Assembly: GCF_038002825.1 (NCBI RefSeq)
Contig: NZ_JBBODF010000001.1
Span: forward strand, 4,836,001-4,900,000
Reading direction: 5' to 3'
Length of the DNA stretch: 64,000 bases
From: Paenibacillus sp. FSL H8-0048
GTDB taxonomy: Bacteria; Bacillota; Bacilli; Paenibacillales; Paenibacillaceae
Positions 17,346 through 25,425 of the stretch are shown one piece after another. Every line of letters starts with the position of its first letter. The first letter of the stretch is position 1. The position numbers and the translations under genes were made by a program. The notes under the pieces are model-generated. The model saw only the letters and a list, made by a program, of their open reading frames with translations, was not told the origin of the DNA and ran no database searches.

Positions 17346-18023
17346 TTGAAGGAACGCGTATTGATCATTGAGGATGAGGCGGCCATGATCCGCCTGCTGG
17401 AGCTGGAGCTGCTCTATGAGGGTTACGATATCACGGTTGCAGGGGATGGAATTACAGGTGCCGAGAAGGCGCTGGGCGAGCATTATGATATGATTCTGCT
17501 GGATTTGAATCTGCCGGGCATCAGCGGAATCGAAGTCTGCAAGCGGGTACGTGCGGTCAAGCAGACTCCGATTATTATGCTCACGGCCAGAGACACGGTC
17601 AGTGACCGGGTAAGGGGACTGGATACCGGGGCTGACGATTATGTGCCGAAGCCGTTCGCTATCGAAGAGCTGCTGGCCCGCATGCGTTCATTGCAGCGAA
17701 GGCTGCATGCGGCTGAACCAGGGGATGAGGTGCTGTGCGCTAAGGATCTGATGCTGGATACGGCCGCCCACCGGGTCAGCCGGGCCGGACGCGAGATTGA
17801 ATGCTCGCAGCGTGAATTCGACCTGCTGCACTGTCTGCTGGTCCATAAGAACCGGCTGATGAACCGTGAGGCACTGCTCAATCTGGTATGGGGCTATTCG
17901 TATGAAGGTGAGACGAATGTGGTAGATGTGTACATAAGGTATGTGCGTATGAAGGTGGATGAGGGCTTCGGGGAGAAGCTGATCCATACCGTCCGTGGCA
18001 GCGGCTATATCCTGAGAGATTGA
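17346..18023 (+). CDS. OmpR-family response regulator
   Basis: A 225-residue regulator. The receiver domain (1-115) has the acidic pair EDE (9-11), the phosphoacceptor Asp in LLDLNLPG (D52 region), the Thr in MLTARD and the Lys in PKPF. The C-terminal winged helix ends ...LIHTVRGSGYILRD. TTG start preceded by AGAGGTGG. It lies between the DUF4097 gene and its cognate kinase, 10 bases apart, in one operon. Confidence 0.92.
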   Translation: MKERVLIIEDEAAMIRLLELELLYEGYDITVAGDGITGAEKALGEHYDMILLDLNLPGISGIEVCKRVRAVKQTPIIMLTARDTVSDRVRGLDTGADDYVPKPFAIEELLARMRSLQRRLHAAEPGDEVLCAKDLMLDTAAHRVSRAGREIECSQREFDLLHCLLVHKNRLMNREALLNLVWGYSYEGETNVVDVYIRYVRMKVDEGFGEKLIHTVRGSGYILRD

Positions 18024-18032
18024 GGTGAGGGA

Positions 18033-19415
18033 ATGAAGCCATGGACATTCTCCCGTAAGGTCAGTGCTTCGATTGCGCTGACGGCGCTGGCTGTTGCGGC
18101 AGTGGTCAGCGGATTTGTCTATATTACCTTCAAGCACTGGACAGACAGCCAGGAAACACGGGTGCTGGATGCCAAGCTGAAGCAGTTCGAGCTTCGGGTC
18201 GGCGAAGTGGAATTTCTGCCGTCCCTGCTTCAGCCCGGACTGGGCCGGGGGGGCGGTGCGGCAGCTTTTTTGAAGCCGGATTTCTCCATGTTCGCTCCTG
18301 AGCTGGAGAAGGGGCAGGTGCTGCAGATGCTGGATGCCCGCGGGCGCGTGCTTGCCGAAGCGGGGGAAGGGGAGCCAGAACCCGGCTCGGATGTATATCA
18401 GGCGGAGAAGGAGATATCGCTGCCGGTGTATGGCCTTGTCCGGCTTCAGCTTACAGACAGCGGACAGTCGCGCAGTGCCACCGCCCAGAAGGAGGTAGGC
18501 CGGCTGCTGCTGCTGGGCCTGCTGCTGGCTGCAGGAATGGCGGTAATCGCCGGGGGCCTGGTCTCCCGTTCGGCGCTGAAGCCCATCCGCAGTATGATCG
18601 GCGAAGTCCGCAGCATCGGAACGAACAGCTTATCACGGCGTGTACAGGTTCCCGCCGCTCAGGATGAACTCCAGCAGCTGGGGGAGACCTTCAACGGATT
18701 CCTGCATAAGCTGGAGGTCTCCTTCGATCAGCAGCGCCGCTTCATCGCGGATGCCTCGCATGAGCTTAAGACACCGCTGGCTATTATTGAGGGCCATACT
18801 CATATGATTCAGCGCTGGGGCAAGCAGTCGCCGGAGGTGCTGGATGAATCGCTGGCCTTCATGATGGATGAGACCCGGCGGATGAAGGCGCTGATCTCCC
18901 AGCTCCTGCTGCTTGCCGAAGCGGAGGCAGAGGCATTCGTGCCGGAGGACGGGGAGGGCGTCTGCAGTCTGAAGATCACGCTAAGCGAGCTGCTGCCGCA
19001 GACGGTTCATGTTAATCCCGGCGTAGAGCTTGATTATGACAGCGGCTCCAGCGGACAGGAGGTACTGGTAAGGATACCGGGCAGCGCCTGCTATCAGGTA
19101 CTCCGCAACATCATCGAGAATGCATTGAAGTATACGCCGGAAGGCGGAACGGTGGTGATCAGGCATTCCCGCTTGGAAGATGGCAGGGTGGTGCTGACCG
19201 CAGCCGATACCGGAATCGGGATCTGCGCGGAGCAGCTACCGCATATCTTCGAACGCTTCTACCGTACAGAGCATTCGCGGAGCCGCTCGCAGGGAGGCTC
19301 GGGTCTGGGCCTGGCTATTGCCAGAGCGATCATGGAACGGTATGGCGGCTCCATCGCCATTGACAGCACGCCGGTGCAGGGGACAACCGTGACATTGACC
19401 TTTGCAGGTGCCTGA
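18033..19415 (+). CDS. Sensor histidine kinase (HAMP, HisKA, HATPase)
   Basis: A 460-residue membrane kinase. It has one helix near residues 12-34, an extracytoplasmic sensor of about 110 residues, a second helix (LLLLGLLLAAGMAVIAGGLV), HAMP, then HisKA with SHELKTPLA. HATPase boxes are NIIENALKYTPEGG, DTGIGI and GGSGLGLAIAR. It would phosphorylate the preceding regulator. The sensor has no recognised ligand domain. Confidence 0.92.
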   Translation: MKPWTFSRKVSASIALTALAVAAVVSGFVYITFKHWTDSQETRVLDAKLKQFELRVGEVEFLPSLLQPGLGRGGGAAAFLKPDFSMFAPELEKGQVLQMLDARGRVLAEAGEGEPEPGSDVYQAEKEISLPVYGLVRLQLTDSGQSRSATAQKEVGRLLLLGLLLAAGMAVIAGGLVSRSALKPIRSMIGEVRSIGTNSLSRRVQVPAAQDELQQLGETFNGFLHKLEVSFDQQRRFIADASHELKTPLAIIEGHTHMIQRWGKQSPEVLDESLAFMMDETRRMKALISQLLLLAEAEAEAFVPEDGEGVCSLKITLSELLPQTVHVNPGVELDYDSGSSGQEVLVRIPGSACYQVLRNIIENALKYTPEGGTVVIRHSRLEDGRVVLTAADTGIGICAEQLPHIFERFYRTEHSRSRSQGGSGLGLAIARAIMERYGGSIAIDSTPVQGTTVTLTFAGA

Positions 19416-19622
19416 GCTGTATTGTGCGAAGCTGATCGGCCGCCCGAAGTATGAGTCCGGAGAAGCACTCCGCACCGTTAGGGATCAGGGGATGATCCAG
19501 GGGCCTGTTTAATTTCCTGAATTTCCGGTGAATGGGTAGTAGGAAATGAACTGACAGCAAGCGCGCCTGCGGGATTTGGGGACGGGCTTGCTTTGCAGTG
19601 TCTAAACAGGGAGGCTACAGAG

Positions 19623-21353
19623 ATGGATGAAGCATTGCTTGCACAATTCAAGCGTTGGCATGATGAGGATAAACACCAGCAGATCGTGGACCGCATTCTG
19701 GAGATTCCGGTAGACGAGAGAGGGTATGAGTTAACCAGCCGGTTAGGCCGGGCCTACAATAACCTGGACCAATACGGGGAAGCGCTGGAGCTGCTGCTTA
19801 GTGTGGCGGAGGAGGGCGCGGACGATCCGCTGTGGCATTTTCGCATAGGATATTCCTATTATCATCTGAAGCAGTATGAGCAGGCCGTTCAGGCGTTTGC
19901 GCGGGCGGATGAATTGCAGCAAGGAGACGGAGATATTCAGGCGATGCTGGAGTATAGCAGGGAGGGTGCGCAGCGTGAGGCGAGAGAGCAGGCCAGACGC
20001 GCCGAAGCGATACATAATGCTAAATTGCTAAGAGAGAGCGGAAGCAGGGATCTGGGTTCTTTCCTTGATTTCTGTGCGGATTTCTGGGAGGACAGCGACT
20101 ATGCCTTGAAGGAGTATGTCTCTCCGCTGCCCAGTGACGAGCTGATTGCTTCAGTCGAGGAAGAGCTTGGCTATAAGCTGCCGGCCTCTTATATCGCCAT
20201 GATGAAGCGGCATAACGGGGGGATTCCGCGCAATACCTGTTTTCCGGTGAGTGAATCTACGTGCTGGGCGGAGGATCATGTTGCGATCTCAGGGATAGCC
20301 GGAATCGGCCGTGACAAAAGCTACTCCCTCTGCGGAGACCTGGGCAGCCGCTTCATGATTGAGGAGTGGGGTTATCCCGATATTGGCGTGGTCTTCGGCG
20401 ACTGTCCTTCTGCCGGACATGATGTCATTATGCTGGATTACCGCCACTGCGGGCCGGAGGGGGAGCCTGAGGTGATTCATGTGGATCAGGAGGGCAATTA
20501 CGAGATAACATTCCTGGCCCCCGACTTCGAGACCTTCATCCGCGGGCTGGTGAACGATGAGGTGTTCGATACCTCTGAAGAGGACAAGCAGGCGGACCTG
20601 AAGAAGGTGGCCTCTGCGCAGTTCTCTCCGCTGCTGCAGGAGCTGTGCGGCAAGGTTACGGAAGTAGACGATATAGAGGGCATTATCCGCAGGATCTGCA
20701 CCGCCATCGTTGAGGAGAAGGGGCATTTCAGTCTTCATGCAGATGAACGCTCCACTCTGATGTATGATCTGCAATTCTGGCTCTACACCAGCGCCTATCC
20801 GAATACGAACCGTGACCAATATCTTGAGGTGTATTCCAAAATGATCGCGTTCGGCGGTGAATTCAGCACAGGCGGATATGCCCCGGGCTTCATCTCGGAC
20901 TGGCTGGACGACCGGGTCCGCCAAGGCATGATCGTGAACACGAACGGGACGCTCCGGTTAAAGGATGAGGCGAAGGAACAATTATTGAAGAAGCTGAAGG
21001 AGGAGGAAGCGGTGGGAGCAGCAGATCTGAAGCCTTTTATTATCGTGGAGCAGGATAACGGCGGCAAGTCCGTGATTCTGAACGCGGGAAGCTATAAGAC
21101 AGAAGTATTCGCCGCGCGGGAAGACGAGGGCTTCGAAGGGGGCGGATACGATTGGGCCTCTCTGGCAGCGGTCTTCCTGGAGGAGCGGATGCCTGAGCTG
21201 GCCCAGATCATCCGGTTTGACCCGGAAGCGGATATGTTCTGCGCCTATTCCTCTGACGGCGAGGCGCTGGTCAAGTTCGCCATTGCCTTCAAGCGGGCCT
21301 GTGAGGACGATGAGCTCATCCGCGATCTGTTCTCGCGCGCGGAGCTGGATTAG
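19623..21353 (+). CDS. TPR-SUKH-Imm51-like composite protein
   Basis: A 576-residue multi-domain protein. Residues 1-115 are TPR repeats paralogous to the protein at 10251. A basic helix follows. Residues about 160-300 form a SMI1/KNR4 (SUKH) domain, seen in LPSDELIASVEEELGYKLPASYIAMMKRHNGG and the GEPEVIHVDQEGN strand region. Next is an unassigned helical region (about 315-460). The C-terminus (about 475-576) resembles immunity protein 51: GFEGGGYDWASLAAV, FDPEADMFCAYSSDGEAL. SUKH and Imm51 are immunity domains of polymorphic toxin systems, but no toxin is adjacent. GGGAGG precedes the ATG. Confidence 0.72.
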   Translation: MDEALLAQFKRWHDEDKHQQIVDRILEIPVDERGYELTSRLGRAYNNLDQYGEALELLLSVAEEGADDPLWHFRIGYSYYHLKQYEQAVQAFARADELQQGDGDIQAMLEYSREGAQREAREQARRAEAIHNAKLLRESGSRDLGSFLDFCADFWEDSDYALKEYVSPLPSDELIASVEEELGYKLPASYIAMMKRHNGGIPRNTCFPVSESTCWAEDHVAISGIAGIGRDKSYSLCGDLGSRFMIEEWGYPDIGVVFGDCPSAGHDVIMLDYRHCGPEGEPEVIHVDQEGNYEITFLAPDFETFIRGLVNDEVFDTSEEDKQADLKKVASAQFSPLLQELCGKVTEVDDIEGIIRRICTAIVEEKGHFSLHADERSTLMYDLQFWLYTSAYPNTNRDQYLEVYSKMIAFGGEFSTGGYAPGFISDWLDDRVRQGMIVNTNGTLRLKDEAKEQLLKKLKEEEAVGAADLKPFIIVEQDNGGKSVILNAGSYKTEVFAAREDEGFEGGGYDWASLAAVFLEERMPELAQIIRFDPEADMFCAYSSDGEALVKFAIAFKRACEDDELIRDLFSRAELD

Positions 21354-21363
21354 GCCGAATCAG

Positions 21364-21399
21364 ACGGGGCTGCCTGTATATGGGTAGTCCCGTATTTTT
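21364..21399 (+). terminator. Terminator of the composite TPR-SUKH gene
   Basis: An 11-bp stem (ACGGGGCTGCC/GGTAGTCCCGT with two G.U pairs) followed by ATTTTT. Confidence 0.85.
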
Positions 21400-21798
21400 A
21401 TAAGGGTGCTAATTGGAGAGGTTATCTGATTACGTGCCAGCCCAGTATTGTGGCATGTGGGGAAAGTGAAGGGGGATAGTTGTAGTTGGTGGCACCTCGA
21501 TCATTTTCAAATTCACCGTTACTGAGACGCTTGGCTTATGAATTTGTAGAAGGCTAATAAATGTGGGTCTTTATATACAAAATAAGTAGAATAAAATTCA
21601 AGGGTTACTCTATGTAACTCTATTTTTGTTGTTAAAAGTCGAACTATGTAAAGAAAAACACAAAATTGAATCGAAAGCACCTTACCATTTAAATCGCTTA
21701 ATTGATAAAATTTAGTATTTAATACTCATGAAACCAAAAATGTTATCATCCATACTTATATCTGTAATTATAAATTATTTGGAGGGGAGATTTGAGAA
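21400..21798. other. AT-rich non-coding stretch at the left edge of a low-GC island
   Basis: I see no credible gene here. Base composition shifts from GC-rich to strongly AT-rich from about 21540 onward, marking the start of the island. A perfect 13-base palindrome AGTATTTAATACT lies at 21714-21726 in the likely promoter region of the next gene, and GGAGGGGAG at 21781 is its ribosome site. Confidence 0.5.
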
Positions 21799-22629
21799 TT
21801 GAAGAAGATGAAAATTTTAGCGAGTTTAGGATTGTCATTGGCAATTGCCTTCGTTGGTGTTAATCCTTCTGTGTATGCAGCAGAAACCAAACCAACAACT
21901 GAAGTAATTACGGAAACTAGCGACATTTATTCAAAAGAGGGGGATTTAATTGGGTCAGTAGCTAAAACACATACGGTAAAGATAATTGAGGCAACTGAAG
22001 GTTTAACTACAACAGTTACAACGACAAGAGATTTTACACTATTACCTGAATATGAGAACGTAGAGAGTTATTAGACAATTTTCCAAGATGACTCAACTAC
22101 ATCGGAAATATTTTATGATAACTTAAATCATAAGATTTTAGTCAATGACGAAGAATTGAATATCGGAGATTTAAATGCCGTCACTAACCCACTTATCACA
22201 CCATTACAAGATACTGGGGGCATAACATGGCTTAGTCATTACTACAGTACAAACGATTTATCCTCTTATGTATTTACTGGCTACCAGTCAATGAATTATA
22301 ATTGGATTGGGAACAATAACTCACATGGAGAACCAGAAGGCGCTCATGTGTACAAGAGTGGTATTAAGCCAAGCAACACTTGGTTTCCAACTACTAAAAA
22401 CGCAGTGGATTTGTTTAGCCATTCTTACGCAGACTTTAGACAGGCTCAATATGTAATGTACGCTGAAGCTGTTGCATCAGGATGGACGGGGGCTATACTT
22501 CTTTGGACTGGATGGGGATGGGTTGCTGCTGGTGCGCCTGTGGCAGTTCTTGCAGGTATAACTATTAATTCATTTAATACTGCCAAGAATGATATGCAGA
22601 AAGCTTATACTTATATGGTTAAACTATAA
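21799..22629 (+). pseudogene. Bacteriocin-like secreted protein interrupted by an in-frame amber codon
   Basis: One frame of 277 codons, interrupted by TAG at 22072-22074; translation continues in the same frame to TAA at 22629. The first part (91 residues) has a clear signal peptide (LASLGLSLAIAFVGVNPSVYA-A). The second part includes a C-terminal Gly/Trp-rich hydrophobic stretch (ASGWTGAILLWTGWGWVAAG, then APVAVLAGITI). A secreted precursor with such a tail beside a tiny membrane protein suggests a large bacteriocin; resemblance to geobacillin-26-type proteins is a weak guess. Without readthrough only the N-terminal piece is made. TTG start with GGAGGGGAG nine bases upstream. Composition is AT-rich. 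Confidence 0.6.
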
Positions 22630-22655
22630 AATCTATTAGTTGGGTTTGATCTACT

Positions 22656-22901
22656 ATGATACTAAATATACTTATAGGAATGGGTATCGCTTGGCTTGCT
22701 TACTATAGCATTTACTCAGCTTATAAAAAAGATCGCAGTCCTCAAAGTGTTTCACTTAGTCTTATAACTACCTTTACCTTATTGGCAGCCGCACTGCTTT
22801 TGGCGGATAAAAATGACAACTATTATTTTTTGGTAGCGATAAGCATCGCTATTCTGCTTCATAATATCAGCATTTTTTTTAGCAGACGAAAAAGAAAGTG
22901 A
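22656..22901 (+). CDS. Small membrane protein, possible immunity protein
   Basis: An 81-residue protein with three predicted membrane helices (ILIGMGIAWLAYYSIYSAY, VSLSLITTFTLLAAALLLA, YYFLVAISIAILLHNISIFF) and a basic tail RRKRK. It begins 26 bases after the bacteriocin-like gene and shares its low GC, so both probably form one operon. Size, topology and position fit a bacteriocin immunity protein, but no family is recognised. It has no clear ribosome site and may depend on coupling. Confidence 0.6.
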   Translation: MILNILIGMGIAWLAYYSIYSAYKKDRSPQSVSLSLITTFTLLAAALLLADKNDNYYFLVAISIAILLHNISIFFSRRKRK

Positions 22902-22913
22902 AGCTTCTTCAAC

Positions 22914-22948
22914 AAAACCATGCTCATTGAGTCATGGTTTTGTTTTTA
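22914..22948 (+). terminator. Terminator of the bacteriocin-like operon
   Basis: Stem AAAACCATG/CATGGTTTT with an inner CTCA/GAGT extension, then GTTTTTATT. Confidence 0.9.
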
Positions 22949-23059
22949 TTATCTTGAGGTTCTAGCAAAGCGCTCAGAGATAATACTATTCGCCTTTCCA
23001 ATCAGATTCTAGCTAAGTTAGATTTCATATGTAAGGGTGCCGTCACCAAAACTCAAGCA

Positions 23060-23440
23060 TTAAACAATGGTCCGTGCGCATCTCCAAAGTACCCCGTTAC
23101 TTTTTTCAGGTTGAATATCCAGTGTAGCCAGCACTTCCCGATTGATCTTGGTAAGAGCTTCTATCTCGTTTGTACTCCTGCTACTTATCAAAGTCATATG
23201 TTCATCTAACGCCTTGCGGCGGTCGGTATGATCCTCGAAACGGAAAATTTCTTCAGCAGGGATTTGGAAAGCAGCTATTATTTTCTCCAGAGTCTCCAAA
23301 GAAATATTGCGGTCTCCGCGTTCAACCCCACCTATATAGCTGTAGTGAAGTGACGCAGCTTCCGCCAGCTGTTCCTGGGTCCATCCTTTTGCTTTTCTAA
23401 GCTCGCGTATCCGAGTTCCTACACTTTCTGGTAAATTCAT
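23060..23440 (-). CDS. XRE-family helix-turn-helix regulator (copy 2)
   Basis: A 126-residue repressor-like protein. The HTH spans residues 9-64 (IRELRKAKGWTQEQLAEAA, then YIGGVERGDRNISLETLEKI). It is a clear paralogue of the next gene upstream; the C-terminal region shares RRKALDEH/QRKALDEY. The pair lies 18 bases apart and is read as an operon. The C-terminal 55 residues have no known domain and are too short for a sensing TPR. Confidence 0.82.
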   Translation of the reverse strand: MNLPESVGTRIRELRKAKGWTQEQLAEAASLHYSYIGGVERGDRNISLETLEKIIAAFQIPAEEIFRFEDHTDRRKALDEHMTLISSRSTNEIEALTKINREVLATLDIQPEKSNGVLWRCARTIV

Positions 23441-23458
23441 TGGATCACCTCAGAATAC

Positions 23459-23806
23459 TTATGTCTCAAAAGCTCCTTTCACCTCGCTAACAATCCTCTG
23501 CAAAGTGCTTATTTGCTTCACGCTCAATCCGCTGACAATAACCGCATATTCATCAAGGGCTTTCCGCTGTGCAGCTTCAGTTTCGTTAAGACCCTGAGAA
23601 TGGAGAAATAACTCGCCGGGTTGAACTTGTAATGCGTTTACGATCTTCTCCAAGGTATCTATAGAAAAATTCCGCTCTCCGCGCTCAACTGCTCCTATGT
23701 ACGCATCATCCAAGTTAGATAGCTCGGCTAATTGCTGTTGTGTTAATCCTTGGGCCTTCCTTATTGCGCGCATTCGGTCCCCGACCGTGTTTCGTAAGTC
23801 TGTCAT
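23459..23806 (-). CDS. XRE-family helix-turn-helix regulator (copy 1)
   Basis: A 115-residue paralogue of the following gene with HTH at residues 8-64 (MRAIRKAQGLTQQQLAELS, then YIGAVERGERNFSIDTLEKI). Its Shine-Dalgarno AGGAGAGGTG forms one arm of a perfect inverted repeat, so translation may be controlled by RNA folding or by a protein bound to the DNA. It is divergent from the TPR-like gene across an intergenic region with TACTAC palindromes. Probably autoregulated. Confidence 0.82.
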   Translation of the reverse strand: MTDLRNTVGDRMRAIRKAQGLTQQQLAELSNLDDAYIGAVERGERNFSIDTLEKIVNALQVQPGELFLHSQGLNETEAAQRKALDEYAVIVSGLSVKQISTLQRIVSEVKGAFET

Positions 23807-23816
23807 AGAAAATCAC

Positions 23817-23837
23817 CTCTCCTAAAGGTTAGGAGAG
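23817..23837 (-). promoter_or_regulatory. Palindrome overlapping the ribosome site of the XRE operon
   Basis: Arms CTCTCCTAA and TTAGGAGAG around AGG; the left arm contains the Shine-Dalgarno of copy 1 on the minus strand. It is either an operator or an RNA hairpin hiding the ribosome site. Confidence 0.6.
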
Positions 23838-23884
23838 TACGTGCTTAAATAGCAGGGTCGTAAAGGCGGTAAAAGTAATTGATA

Positions 23885-23927
23885 ATACTACTTTATAGTA
23901 GTATATTTAATTTATTGTACTACTTTT
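23885..23927. promoter_or_regulatory. TACTAC palindrome and half-site between divergent genes
   Basis: A perfect inverted repeat ATACTAC-TTTATA-GTAGTAT at 23885-23904 and an extra half site TACTACTTTT at 23918-23927. Likely operator of the XRE proteins. Confidence 0.55.
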
Positions 23928-23960
23928 CAACTATTTGATAAAGAAAAAGGAGGCACCATC

Positions 23961-24827
23961 ATGCGCCCTTCTATTCTGAAATTACTCAATCCCGACATTA
24001 TCGTTGAAATGCTGGAAATGGCAAATCGCTTAGAGGATTGGAATAAGGTGCTGAATACGGCAGGTATTCTCCACAGCTATGCGCAGTGCATCTATGAGGA
24101 GCGGCAGTATCACAAGGCTAAAGGGCTTCCGGTACCGCTTATGGACATGCAGCGTCCGCTTGTCTATTATTTCGGGTTCAGTCATCTAATGCGGGGCATC
24201 GCTTATCAGAAGCAGCAGAAGTATGACGAGGCTAGAGAGATGATATACCGCTATGCTGAGCTTGGCTGGATGGAGGATTTGGGGGTAGAAGGGGAGACGA
24301 TTGCCGAGGAGTTCAGAGGCTTGGCACGTGCTAACTTGTATATGGTGGATATTCTCTCAGGGCAGAATGGACTTCTGGAGGAATATCGCTGTTTCTTGCA
24401 GGATCATCCGGAGGAGCTGTTGCCGGGGTTAGGGACAATTTTGCAGGCTGCGGTGGATTACGGGTTAGATGTGGATGATCTGCTGCATACGTTCGCGGAG
24501 CAGAGTGCCGGGTTTGGGGACTATGAAGATGCAGGGAATCTCTCTTATTATTTGAATTATTGCTATCATTTGGCTCTATATCACAAGCGGGGAGGCAGAC
24601 TCCCGGAGGCGATGGACTGGATGATGCAAGCTTTAAGACTGGCCCACCAGTCCAGACACGATAGCAACTTCAAGCGTTGTCTGGCGTCATTTGAAGCATT
24701 GCGTGGAAAAGTGACGGCAGAAGAGAGCCGACGGTATGATGAGGTGCTGGCAGATTGTCTGGCGCAGGTTGTTTTGGGGCTTCATGAACCTCCGGATGCG
24801 GGAGTCCAGATTCGGATTTTTTCATGA
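23961..24827 (+). CDS. TPR-like helical protein, possible split regulator partner
   Basis: A 288-residue, all-helical, soluble protein. Segments such as LVYYFGFSHLMRGIAYQKQQKYDEAREMI and YYLNYCYHLALYHKRGGRLPEAMDWMMQALRLA look like TPR-type repeats seen at the C-termini of Rgg/PlcR/XRE-TPR regulators, but no helix-turn-helix is present. It is divergent from two short XRE proteins that lack such a domain. I infer a possible sensor half of a split regulator; the function is unproven. Strong AAAGGAGG ribosome site. Confidence 0.6.
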   Translation: MRPSILKLLNPDIIVEMLEMANRLEDWNKVLNTAGILHSYAQCIYEERQYHKAKGLPVPLMDMQRPLVYYFGFSHLMRGIAYQKQQKYDEAREMIYRYAELGWMEDLGVEGETIAEEFRGLARANLYMVDILSGQNGLLEEYRCFLQDHPEELLPGLGTILQAAVDYGLDVDDLLHTFAEQSAGFGDYEDAGNLSYYLNYCYHLALYHKRGGRLPEAMDWMMQALRLAHQSRHDSNFKRCLASFEALRGKVTAEESRRYDEVLADCLAQVVLGLHEPPDAGVQIRIFS

Positions 24828-24916
24828 ACTATCCCTGCAAAAAATAATACAAACAAATGTTCGGTTTATTCCGCTATACTGATCATATCTCAGGCGATAA
24901 GGGGACAAGAACCAGT

Positions 24917-25288
24917 ATGGGCGGGATCACCAGACATGATGTGAATGAGGAGTATGCGTACTCCGGTTTTGTAGAGGCGGGGGATTTTGTTTTCCTGAGC
25001 TTCTGTGTAGGCAATGTGGGCGGAACGGTGGAAGAGCAGGTGGAAGGTGCGCTGAATGACATGAGTGATCGTCTCGGACGGGTGGGACTTACACTTACAG
25101 ATGTGGTGAAAGTGGACATTCTGCTGCGGGATGTATGGGAGATTCCAGTTATGGAAGAGGTATTCAAGCGCAGATTCCAAGGCAAGTACCCTGCCCGCAA
25201 AACGATCTCCACCGAGTTCGCGCATGTGGGAGGCCCGGATGGACTTAAGGTCCAGATCGACGGCGTAGCATATCGTCCGCGCGCGTAG
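24917..25288 (+). CDS. RidA (YjgF/YER057c/UK114) family protein
   Basis: A 123-residue member of the RidA family, which hydrolyses reactive enamine/imine intermediates in amino-acid metabolism. Family features: YAYSGFVEAGDFVFLS near the N-terminus, VVKVDILLRDVWEIPVMEEVFKRRF, and the conserved Arg in YPARKTIS. The usual C-terminal Glu region is altered (VQIDGVAY), so the activity may differ. The ATG at 24917 gives the normal family length and has AAGGGGA upstream. Confidence 0.8.
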   Translation: MGGITRHDVNEEYAYSGFVEAGDFVFLSFCVGNVGGTVEEQVEGALNDMSDRLGRVGLTLTDVVKVDILLRDVWEIPVMEEVFKRRFQGKYPARKTISTEFAHVGGPDGLKVQIDGVAYRPRA

Positions 25289-25307
25289 CGGTAATTCCAA
25301 CCACAAG

Positions 25308-25340
25308 AGCAGCCCTCCTGCCCGGATGAGCTGCTTTTTG
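25308..25340. terminator. Terminator between convergent genes
   Basis: Stem AGCAGC/GCTGCT followed by TTTTTG on the plus strand. Confidence 0.6.
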
Positions 25341-25425
25341 TTTGCTTAAAAGTTGCAGTGAGATACTTGATTTAGGGCAGCGGTGACACCATACAATGTT
25401 CCTTCAGGGTTATGACGGCTGTCCA

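Noticed and set aside
21400-22948. Prophage or insertion sequence as source of the AT-rich island
   Set aside because: No integrase, transposase, terminal repeats or target duplications could be seen.
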